From Verrucomicrobiales bacterium (GTDB taxonomy: Bacteria; Verrucomicrobiota; Verrucomicrobiia; Limisphaerales; UBA9464), in contig JAIXZE010000132.1 of NCBI GenBank assembly GCA_027489875.1, positions 1 through 36,727 of the forward strand: a stretch of 36,727 bases of DNA, given 5' to 3'. Shown here in pieces: positions 1 to 7,317 of the stretch. The translations under genes and the position numbers were made by a program. The first letter of the stretch is position 1. The number at the start of each line of letters is the position of its first letter. The notes beneath the pieces were generated by a model. The model saw only the letters and a list, made by a program, of their open reading frames with translations, had not been told where the DNA came from and ran no database searches.

Positions 1-2
1 CC

Positions 3-620
3 GGTGGCCAGACCATCCAACAGGACGGTATCGGAAGCATCTCCAGCTTCTACTCCAACGGGGATCCCGGACTGCTCGGCGGTTCCCGTCACATGAATCT
101 CGCCGTCACCGCGGATGCAGGAAGCATTGCCATCGGCAGCTCGAATGGCTCTGTCGCGGACAAGTTGGTCTATGAGAATGGCTCCGGCGTCTACAGCATC
201 CTGCAGCTCTCCTATAATGCCAACGGGCTCGGTCTGGCGCAGAACTGGAGCCTCCTCGGCCAGATTGAGTTCCTGGTGGACTCTGCCGACCAGAACGGCA
301 CCGCCATCATCGAGCTCTTCCAGGGCATCAACTACAACGGGCTCGCGTTCGCCACCCACACCACCGCGATTCCCCCGATCAGCACGCTGAACACCTCGTT
401 CGCCGTCCCCTTCTCGGCGTTTGCGACCTCAGGTGGCTTCAGCTTCTCAGACATCGGTTCCATCCGGATCTCGATCGAAGGACCCGAAGCTTACGACATG
501 GTGATGCATTCCATCATTGCGGACCCTGTTCCTGAAGCTTCCACCGTGGTGCCGTTGGCTGGCCTTGCGATCGCGGGTTTCGGTACCTGGTTCGCCCGTC
601 GCCGCACGGCGGCACGCTGA
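3..620 (+). CDS. Secreted protein with PEP-CTERM-like C-terminal sorting signal (5' partial)
   Basis: The reading frame is open from base 3, so the gene begins before the window; the ATG at 93 is internal. The visible 205 residues are a beta-rich, Gly/Ser/Asn-rich extracellular-type domain with no recognised catalytic motif. The C-terminus has the three parts of a PEP-CTERM signal: a VPEAST motif (variant of VPEPST), a hydrophobic segment (VVPLAGLAIAGFGTWF) and a basic end (ARRRTAAR). In that family an exosortase in the inner membrane cleaves near the motif and the protein goes to the surface or exopolysaccharide matrix. That fate is inferred here, because no exosortase gene lies in the window. 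The gene converges on the minus-strand cluster and ends before a hairpin terminator. Function beyond a surface or matrix role is unknown. Confidence 0.8.
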   Translation, partial: GGQTIQQDGIGSISSFYSNGDPGLLGGSRHMNLAVTADAGSIAIGSSNGSVADKLVYENGSGVYSILQLSYNANGLGLAQNWSLLGQIEFLVDSADQNGTAIIELFQGINYNGLAFATHTTAIPPISTLNTSFAVPFSAFATSGGFSFSDIGSIRISIEGPEAYDMVMHSIIADPVPEASTVVPLAGLAIAGFGTWFARRRTAAR

Positions 621-671
621 GCTCCATTCGGCGCAACGGGTTCCTCCCCTCAGACAGGCGGAAAGCGAAAG

Positions 672-702
672 AGCCACGGACCACATTCTTGGGTCCGTGG
701 CT
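672..702. terminator. Hairpin terminator between convergent genes
   Basis: A perfect 11-bp stem (AGCCACGGACC at 672-682 against GGTCCGTGGCT at 692-702) encloses a 9-nt loop. It lies between the stop at 620 and the minus-strand stop at 713. The plus-strand tail is only modestly T-rich (ttctgctgt). The other side gives a CTTTCGCTTTC tail for the minus strand, so it may act in both directions. Confidence 0.7.
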
Positions 703-712
703 TCTGCTGTCG

Positions 713-1624
713 TTACCTGGATGAACCGTAGGGCTTCGAACGCCCCGCGGGTTTGTTGAGGTCCGGCATCTTCTTGAAGCGCGCCAGCGCATCCTTCCGC
801 CAGTCACCAGTGGCCTCCGATTCTTCGGGGGCCGCTTCCATGTCTGGAGAGGTCGTTCCTGCGGATGTACCGCCGGCCGTGGTCGGGGACGTCGGACGGG
901 AGCTGGGGGTCGTCGTCCGGGGCTCGAAAAAGGAACTGGCTCCGTAGGCTCCGAAGGTGGACGGGGCGGCACCGGAGGCAAGGGACGGAGTCGTGTCGCT
1001 GGTTGTCGGACGGGACGGGGCAGAGGCCACGCTCGGTTCCGGGATGGGTGGCGGTACGGCGCGCGAAGGACGGGCCGATGGCGTGCGATCTGGCTCTTCC
1101 GCATCGTCCCCGACCGGTTCCCACGCAATGCGGACGGAAGGCGAGGCCCCGACATAGGCCGTGACACGGGAGAACTCCAGGTTGCCGCCATCGACGCGGC
1201 TGGCGAGTTCCTGAGCGGTGAGCAGGGCTCCGAGGATGGATTGGAGGGCCGGCGACTCCCATTGCATGTCGCGCAGACCGCGAAGCCGGGCGGCCGGAAT
1301 TTCAGCCACCCTCACCAACTGGACGACGAGGCGTTGGTGAAGACCCATCTCCAGTTCGACGGACTCCAGCTCGAAGCCCGCCTCGGCGAAGGCGGGCCCG
1401 GCGTTGCCCAGTTCGCGGATGGACTCGACGAGTCGGGCATCGTCGGTACTGCGCATTCCGGAGACGGAGGACAGGACATCGGCGCGCAGCTGCTGGATCT
1501 GGCCGGCCGTGGCGAGGACCGACTCGCGGATCTGCGCGGCCTTGGCGGGAGCGGCGTCGATGGCGCGTTGGACCTCGGCGGCCTTCTCGCCGAACTGCTG
1601 GAGCTTGCGGGCGAACTTCTTCAT
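713..1624 (-). CDS. Coiled-coil protein with disordered tail, partner of the DUF3686 ATPase
   Basis: A 303-residue protein whose ATG (1624-1622) overlaps the stop of the upstream ATPase gene as ATGA, so the two are almost certainly translationally coupled. Residues 1-60 (MKKFARKLQQFGEKAAEVQR onward) look like an alpha-helical coiled coil. Residues about 70-170 form a compact-looking domain with alternating hydrophobics. Residues about 175-275 are Ser/Thr/Pro-rich and probably disordered. The last 30 residues are basic, with a short helix-like motif (DWRKDALARFKKMPDL). No signal peptide or membrane segment is visible. I do not recognise the family. From context it is probably an adaptor or substrate for the ATPase or flotillin, perhaps docking through the C-terminal motif. 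The same frame stays open upstream to 3013, but that part only shadows the ATPase gene. Confidence 0.75.
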   Translation of the reverse strand: MKKFARKLQQFGEKAAEVQRAIDAAPAKAAQIRESVLATAGQIQQLRADVLSSVSGMRSTDDARLVESIRELGNAGPAFAEAGFELESVELEMGLHQRLVVQLVRVAEIPAARLRGLRDMQWESPALQSILGALLTAQELASRVDGGNLEFSRVTAYVGASPSVRIAWEPVGDDAEEPDRTPSARPSRAVPPPIPEPSVASAPSRPTTSDTTPSLASGAAPSTFGAYGASSFFEPRTTTPSSRPTSPTTAGGTSAGTTSPDMEAAPEESEATGDWRKDALARFKKMPDLNKPAGRSKPYGSSR

Positions 1625-4600
1625 GGGATCGGAGGGGGCTTGGCGGTGGAGCGTGTGGGCGCGGGAGGCGGGTTGGCGGCTGGGGCGACGGCATCCGCCG
1701 TGGGCTTGGGTGGCACGGGGGCGTCCGTCGGCCCCGCGGTGGAAAGGACCTTCTGGAAGCGTTCGAGGAACTCGCGTTCGTTCGACAGCATCTCCTGGGT
1801 GACCTCGATCTCGATGGTGCCCTGTTTGGCGCGGACAGCGAGGAGTTCCTGCGCGGTTCTCAGGTGATCCCGTTGGTGTCCGGCGATGTCCTTCAGCGTC
1901 GCGAGGGTGCTGTGGATCATCTCCAGCTCGTGCGACAGGCTGGCGACCTTCTCGGCGAACGTGCCCGTGTGCACCGAGGACACGGCCCGCGTCAGGTCCT
2001 CGCGCAGCAGACGCAGGCCTTCGGTGACCTGCTGGCCCAGATCGGGGGCGGCCGGTGTGGTGGACGCCGCAGCGCTGGGGGAAGTTGTGGTGGAGGCCGC
2101 GGCAGGAACGAGTCGGGCGAGGCCTTCGCGGATCTGCTCGAAGCCTTGAAGCACGGGAGCGAAGTCGACGGTGACGGCTCCCTGGCCGCGGCTGAGCTGG
2201 CGTTCGAGGGTGAGCTGGATGGATTCGAGGCCGGCCTGGAATCCGCCCAGTTGCGCCACGACCCGGCCCACGGGGTCGTTCTGGTCGCCACCACGGGAGA
2301 ACTGGTTCCGGCGGAAGGTGCGTTTGATCTCGTCCCAGCGGGCGGCCTCGTCGGCGCTGAGCGCGCCGATGATTTCCTTGAAGCGAAGCAGGTTGGCTTC
2401 GGCACCGGTCGTGAGTGTCTGGGACTCGCCGCGATAATGGCCCACGACGAGGGCGCGCACCTCGTCGTCGTTCATGATGGCGGCAACCTTCTCGGCGAGC
2501 CGGTTCATGTTGCGATACGATCCCTGGAGCTTGAAGGCGGGCTCGGTGCGGAATTCGTCGGCCTGGCCGGCGGACAGGATGTACTCCTGGTTCACCCGCA
2601 TGACCGTGCTGCGGATGGTGATCAGCTTGCGCAGGACGGAAAGGATCTCCTCCAGCTCCTGCGGCGCGTACTGGCCTTCGAGCGATTCCGCAGCTGCGCT
2701 CCCGCCGTTCTCGGCCATGCGGAGGAACGTCTGGATGTCCTTCTGGCTGCGGTTGGCGAGTGGCGCGAGGACCGCGTTCGAGGTGACGGCATTCTCGATA
2801 TAGGACGCCTGGAACCACTCCGCGTTGCCGCCGATGATGTCGCCGAGGTTGTAGGTGTCCGCACGGTTCGCGAGCATGTCCGGAATCCGGAACTTCTGTC
2901 CGCTTTCGGTATAGGGATTGCCGGCCATGACGACGACCACCTTGCGTCCGCGCAGGTCGTAGGTGCGGGGCTGGCCGCGCCAGACACCCTCGATCTTGCG
3001 CTGGGCATCGCACAGCGAGATGAACTTCTGGAGGAACTCGGGATTGCAGTGCTGGATGTCGTCGATGCAGATGAGCGCGTTGTCGCCCATCTCGAGCGCG
3101 AGGTTGAGCTTCTGGATCTCCTCGCGGGCCGAGGCGTTCGGCGCTTCCTCGGGATCGAGCGAGGTGACGTTGTGCCCGAGCGCGGGGCCGTTGATCTTGA
3201 TGAAGACGATGCCGAGCCGGCTCGCGACGTATTCAAGCAGCGTCGTCTTGCCGTAACCGGGCGGCGAAATCAGCAGCAGCAGCCCCATCAGGTCCGTGCG
3301 CTTCGCCGCACCCGCGGCGCCGATCTGCTTGGCGAGGTTGTCGCCGATCATCGGCAGGTAGACGCGGTCGGTCAGCTGGTTCCGGACGAAGGACGACAGG
3401 ACACGCGGGCGGAACTCGTCGAGCCGCAGCTTCCGTCGCTCGCGCTCGAGGAGTTGGAGCTTCAACCGATGGAAGGCTTCGAACCGCGGCACCGCCTCCG
3501 CTTCGTGGCGTCGGAGCCGCACGGTGAAGTCGAGGTACTCGAAGACGTACTTGCTGGCCGCGATGCGCGGGTGGCTGCCGCGGATGCCGTCCAGTTCATG
3601 GCGGACTTCGGCATGCACCACCGTGCGCGGCATGGCGTCGCCGCAGAAGACGATGGCCGCGGCCTCCTCGAGGTGGGCTTCCTGCCCGGGATGCGCGAGC
3701 ACGAACCCGCGCAACCAATCGCGCACCATGTCGAGCTCGCTGGCCGGATGGGACGCCAGCGAGGCGCGCGTGGCAGCGAAGGTGTCCTCGCGGCCCTTGG
3801 CGACGAGATGCTGGCGGAAGGCTGCGGCAAGGTGGTCGGCCTCGCGGGTCACGGAGAAGGATTCGCCGTGGGTGAGTTCGAAGAAGAGGTATTCGCCCGC
3901 GGCGTCCGCCTGTTCCTGCGGGTACAATCCCTGGTCGCGGACAAAGGCCGTGACCATGGTTGCGAGTGTGCGGATGTATCCGGCCTGCGCGGGGTCGCCG
4001 GGGAACAGGCGATTGCGCTCACCGAACCCGGTGAGCTTCGCGGACCAGAGCGTGCGGACCTCGGGGGCGCAGAACCGGCACCAGAACACCGCGCCCAGAG
4101 CGCGGGCTATCGGATGGTACCGCGCGCGCTGGAGGGCGACATGGGTGGAGGCGAGGACGTGGAAGATACGTGCGCCATCCACGTCGTGGATGCCCTTGGC
4201 GTAACCGTCCTGGTAACGGCCACCCATGAACTCCTGCACCCAGGCCAGTCGGGCGTCCTCGGACAGGGCCAGCACCTGATCGAGGTTCGGGCCGTTTCCC
4301 GATCCGGCATGGCGCATCAGTTGCCACGCGAGGTATTCGCCGCGGTAAACCTCCGTGCTTTCAGCGACCACTTCCTGTGCCCAGACAGGACGGGTGGCGA
4401 GATAAGCTTCGTCGGTGATCGGATCGAAGTACTGCGTGCTGGTGAGGTGGAAGAACGGCGCGTCATCCCGCACCACGACGGTCAGGTCGAGCGGCTGGGT
4501 GTTGACGTTGAAACGGTGCTTCCCGAGCTGGATGACGGCGGTGCCGTCGACGAACAGGTCCTGCCGGTCCTTGAGCTGCCGTACCGCGTCCTGCTGGACG

Positions 4601-7095
4601 GTTTTGAGACGTCCCTGGAGGTCGTCGGCCTTGACCGAGTCTCCCAGTTCGAGCAACTGGGCGATGGTCTCCCGGACCTTCGACGGCATCTGGTCCGAGG
4701 CGACGTAGGTGTTGATGTCGTCGAGGGACTTGAACCCGGCGAGCCGGTTCTGGATGACCTTGAGGATCCGCTCGGCGGCGGACATCAGGGCCTGGGCGCG
4801 GCGGTTGCGCTGTTCGACAAGGGCGATCTTGCGTTGCTCGAACGCCTCGTAGAGTTCGGTGCGACGCTCGGTCAGCTGGACGGTGTATTCCTCGAATCCG
4901 GCAAAGGCACCTTCGAGTTCCTCCAGCTGGACCGTGAGGCGGTTGAGGTACTCATCGCACCGGGCGGGCGTGTCACACAGGTCGAGATAACTGGCGGCGG
5001 ATTGACCGAGGAGCTTGAGCTGGGCGTTGAACTGCGCGGCCCCCTCGGCAGCGACCAACGCCTGCAGGCGCTTCTTTAGCGCCGCCTTGACCTGGTTGAG
5101 GGTCGAGTAGACGCCCGTGATCGAGTCGATGATCCGCGTGGTTTCGGTCGCATCGTCGATCTTCAGGTTGTTGACGATCTCGATGAGCATCTCGAGCTCG
5201 GTGCCCGCCTCCGAGACCGCCTTCTCGACCTTCTTGCCCTCCGCGACCTTCGCGACGCGATCGACGGCACCCAGCTGTTCCGTGGCCTGCTTGCGGTAGG
5301 GATCGAGGGATTCCGGTTTCAGCAGGAACTTCACGCAGGACGCGGAAAGCTCTGCGACCTGGACCGTGACGTCCTTCTCGAGGGCTTCAATCTGCGGGAT
5401 GTCGACGTAACGGACCTCGCGCAGGGTGATCAACTCACCGCGCAGATGCCGCAACGCGGCGAGGTTCGTGACGAAGTCTGCGAGGACGCGGAAGCCGGCC
5501 CGGCGCACGGCCTGGAACTGGTCCTCGCACTTCCGCCGGATGGCCGCGACGCGCTGGACGGCCTCCTGCTGGAGCCGACGCACCTTGGCGAACTCGTCGA
5601 CGGCCTTGTCCGCGGCTTCGCGGACGTTGCGCAGGGCGGCATCCAGCTGGAAGCCATCCGCCGAACCCAGCCACGGGTAGGCGTCGAGCATCGCGCCGCA
5701 GCGTCGCACGAGGTCTGTGTAGAGCTCGGCGTAGGGATGTTCACGCCGCGCGAGCGACAGCACCTCGGTGACTTCGGCGAGGCAGCGCACGACGTCCTTG
5801 TTGCCGACCTGGTAGAGGAAGGCGTCGCGCTGGCCCGCGGGTTCGTGTCCCAGCTGGTAAAACGGCGTCTGCCGCAGCTGGATCATGTGGTGCTTCTGCG
5901 GCGAATCCTCGGCGCGGACGAGCACGAGGTGGCCATTCGGGAAGATCGAGAAGCCGTGGCAACCGATGCGTTCCTCGACCTTCTGCTCGATCAGGCGATA
6001 GGGGAGCAGGGCGTATTGGCCGGTCTCGGGCTTGAAGAAGACATAGAGCGAATCCTCCCCACTCGGGGCGTGGATGACGCGCTCGAGGGTCATCGGAAGA
6101 TCGCGGGCCTCGAAGGTCTTCAGCTCACCGGTCGAGAGGTAGTATCCGTCGGGGAAGATCAGGCCGTGGTCCTCCGGCAACAGCGCGCAGGATTGCCCCA
6201 GCGAATCCACGCGGATGGCGGACTGGAGCTTCTCGTTGAAGATGAAGAAGCGTGCCGCCGGTTCCTTGTACGGCCGGATCTTCAGCACGATGAGGTGCCC
6301 GAGGATCGCGTAGGCAATCTCGGCGTCGTCGACCTTCTGGAAACGGTCGTCGACGGGTTCGGAGTAGACGCCCTCGCCGATGGCGGTGTTGTCCTCGACC
6401 TTGATGGTCAGGTCGCCGCCGATGCACTCGACGAAGACGCGGTCCTCGATGGAGATGTGCGGGTGATCGCCGTAGCGGAAGGATTCGCGATCGGGCGTGC
6501 GCCACTTGAACTCGAACGCCGGCGGGAACCCGACCTTGCGGTACTCGGATTCAGCGCGGCCATCGACGAAGCGGAGTTCGCCACCGTTGTAGGCCCACTT
6601 GAAGACGGCAATGTCGCCAGTGCTACCGCCGGTGCGGAACACCATGTAGAGGTGCCCGTCGATCAGGGAGAACTTCGAGAAGGTGGCGCGCTCGTAGACG
6701 TTGTAGAGGCGCTTGAAGTCGGTGAGGAACCGGCGGTCGTTCAGGAGTTCGAGACTGGATTCCTTGAATGTCCCCGCCTGTTCATCGCGGGTGTAGATCG
6801 CGAAGACGTCGGCGAGGTCGATCTCCTTCTTGAGCCCGAACTGGACGTTGAACCCGAACAGGAACCGGCCGTGCCCCAACGCCACCATGTCCTGCGGGAT
6901 GCAGTTGTGGGCCGTGGTGATGCGATCCGCCTGCAACAGCTTCGACTCGACCTTGCCGAAGACCTCCTGCCGACGCGCATCCAGCTTCGCCATGCGTTCG
7001 CGCAACAGCGCGGCCTGGTCGAGCAACCGTTGCCGGATGATCTCATACGCCGCGCCGCCGAGGGCGGATGTGGGTGGGGGGTTGGCTTCAGCCAT
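1621..7095 (-). CDS. DUF3686-family AAA+ ATPase ('DNA repair ATPase')
   Basis: A 1,824-residue cytoplasmic ATPase. Residues about 40-430 match the DUF3686 N-terminal domain as I know it (HGRFLFGFN, HPHISIEDRVFVE, IGGDLTIKVEDNT, ALLPEDHGLIFPDGYYLSTG). Residues about 460-960 are long coiled coils. A dynein/MoxR-like AAA+ module spans about 1255-1450: Walker A in PPGYGKTTLLEY (about 1275-1286), Walker B ALICIDDIQ (about 1340-1348), a sensor-1-like AGNPYTESG, and an arginine-finger-like LANRAD. More coiled coil and a Pro/Ala-rich tail follow. Relatives are named DNA repair ATPase, but to my knowledge without direct functional proof. I chose the ATG at 7095 (MAEANPPP) over the frame's first start at 7182, because 7178-7197 is an intergenic hairpin. 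Flotillin lies upstream, and the coupled coiled-coil partner overlaps the stop. A stress or envelope-remodelling machine is inferred. Confidence 0.88.
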   Translation of the reverse strand: MAEANPPPTSALGGAAYEIIRQRLLDQAALLRERMAKLDARRQEVFGKVESKLLQADRITTAHNCIPQDMVALGHGRFLFGFNVQFGLKKEIDLADVFAIYTRDEQAGTFKESSLELLNDRRFLTDFKRLYNVYERATFSKFSLIDGHLYMVFRTGGSTGDIAVFKWAYNGGELRFVDGRAESEYRKVGFPPAFEFKWRTPDRESFRYGDHPHISIEDRVFVECIGGDLTIKVEDNTAIGEGVYSEPVDDRFQKVDDAEIAYAILGHLIVLKIRPYKEPAARFFIFNEKLQSAIRVDSLGQSCALLPEDHGLIFPDGYYLSTGELKTFEARDLPMTLERVIHAPSGEDSLYVFFKPETGQYALLPYRLIEQKVEERIGCHGFSIFPNGHLVLVRAEDSPQKHHMIQLRQTPFYQLGHEPAGQRDAFLYQVGNKDVVRCLAEVTEVLSLARREHPYAELYTDLVRRCGAMLDAYPWLGSADGFQLDAALRNVREAADKAVDEFAKVRRLQQEAVQRVAAIRRKCEDQFQAVRRAGFRVLADFVTNLAALRHLRGELITLREVRYVDIPQIEALEKDVTVQVAELSASCVKFLLKPESLDPYRKQATEQLGAVDRVAKVAEGKKVEKAVSEAGTELEMLIEIVNNLKIDDATETTRIIDSITGVYSTLNQVKAALKKRLQALVAAEGAAQFNAQLKLLGQSAASYLDLCDTPARCDEYLNRLTVQLEELEGAFAGFEEYTVQLTERRTELYEAFEQRKIALVEQRNRRAQALMSAAERILKVIQNRLAGFKSLDDINTYVASDQMPSKVRETIAQLLELGDSVKADDLQGRLKTVQQDAVRQLKDRQDLFVDGTAVIQLGKHRFNVNTQPLDLTVVVRDDAPFFHLTSTQYFDPITDEAYLATRPVWAQEVVAESTEVYRGEYLAWQLMRHAGSGNGPNLDQVLALSEDARLAWVQEFMGGRYQDGYAKGIHDVDGARIFHVLASTHVALQRARYHPIARALGAVFWCRFCAPEVRTLWSAKLTGFGERNRLFPGDPAQAGYIRTLATMVTAFVRDQGLYPQEQADAAGEYLFFELTHGESFSVTREADHLAAAFRQHLVAKGREDTFAATRASLASHPASELDMVRDWLRGFVLAHPGQEAHLEEAAAIVFCGDAMPRTVVHAEVRHELDGIRGSHPRIAASKYVFEYLDFTVRLRRHEAEAVPRFEAFHRLKLQLLERERRKLRLDEFRPRVLSSFVRNQLTDRVYLPMIGDNLAKQIGAAGAAKRTDLMGLLLLISPPGYGKTTLLEYVASRLGIVFIKINGPALGHNVTSLDPEEAPNASAREEIQKLNLALEMGDNALICIDDIQHCNPEFLQKFISLCDAQRKIEGVWRGQPRTYDLRGRKVVVVMAGNPYTESGQKFRIPDMLANRADTYNLGDIIGGNAEWFQASYIENAVTSNAVLAPLANRSQKDIQTFLRMAENGGSAAAESLEGQYAPQELEEILSVLRKLITIRSTVMRVNQEYILSAGQADEFRTEPAFKLQGSYRNMNRLAEKVAAIMNDDEVRALVVGHYRGESQTLTTGAEANLLRFKEIIGALSADEAARWDEIKRTFRRNQFSRGGDQNDPVGRVVAQLGGFQAGLESIQLTLERQLSRGQGAVTVDFAPVLQGFEQIREGLARLVPAAASTTTSPSAAASTTPAAPDLGQQVTEGLRLLREDLTRAVSSVHTGTFAEKVASLSHELEMIHSTLATLKDIAGHQRDHLRTAQELLAVRAKQGTIEIEVTQEMLSNEREFLERFQKVLSTAGPTDAPVPPKPTADAVAPAANPPPAPTRSTAKPPPIP

Positions 7096-7177
7096 GGATG
7101 CGTCGGGAGGGGTGTGGGAAATGGGGAGACCGGGTTCTGCCGCCCCGCTGGGGCTGGGGATCCATGACCCACGTCCA

Positions 7178-7302
7178 CCCACGGCTCACGCCGTGGGCTA
7201 TCGTCTTTCGGCCCTCCGGGCCTGGGGCGGACGGGCGCGAGGTGCGGAGCACCGGCAGAGGGTAGCCCACGGCGCAAGCCGTGGGACCCTCCGGGCCTGG
7301 AG
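7178..7302. repeat. Paired REP-like hairpins between the flotillin and ATPase genes
   Basis: Two hairpins share the same 8-bp stem CCCACGGC/GCCGTGGG: 7178-7197 with loop TCAC and 7266-7285 with loop GCAA. Their flanks are inverted relative to each other (GGGCTA follows the first, TAGCCC precedes the second). CCCTCCGGGCCTGG occurs twice (7212-7225 and 7287-7300). The stretch 7239-7259 recurs exactly, on the opposite strand, at 10729-10749. The layout resembles a BIME/REP mosaic. It fills most of the 222-bp gap and may attenuate transcription or stabilise mRNA between the two genes. Confidence 0.75.
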
Positions 7303-7317
7303 ACATGGCATCCATGC

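Noticed and set aside
713..3013. Minus-strand frame of 766 codons read as one protein
   Set aside because: Only the last 303 codons (from the ATG at 1624) look like a protein. The upstream part lies out of frame inside the AAA+ domain of the ATPase and is Arg/Pro-rich nonsense.
1864..5079. Plus-strand open frame of 1,071 codons opposite the DUF3686 ATPase gene
   Set aside because: It is antisense to a gene with clear AAA+ motifs, has no domain of its own and is low in complexity (Glu/Leu/Ala/Gly/Val). Long antisense frames are expected with G/C at third codon positions.
7096..7182. Start of the ATPase at 7182, giving 29 extra residues
   Set aside because: The added codons overlap the intergenic hairpin at 7178-7197 and read as Pro/Gly-rich linker. 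The ATG at 7095 gives a normal N-terminus.
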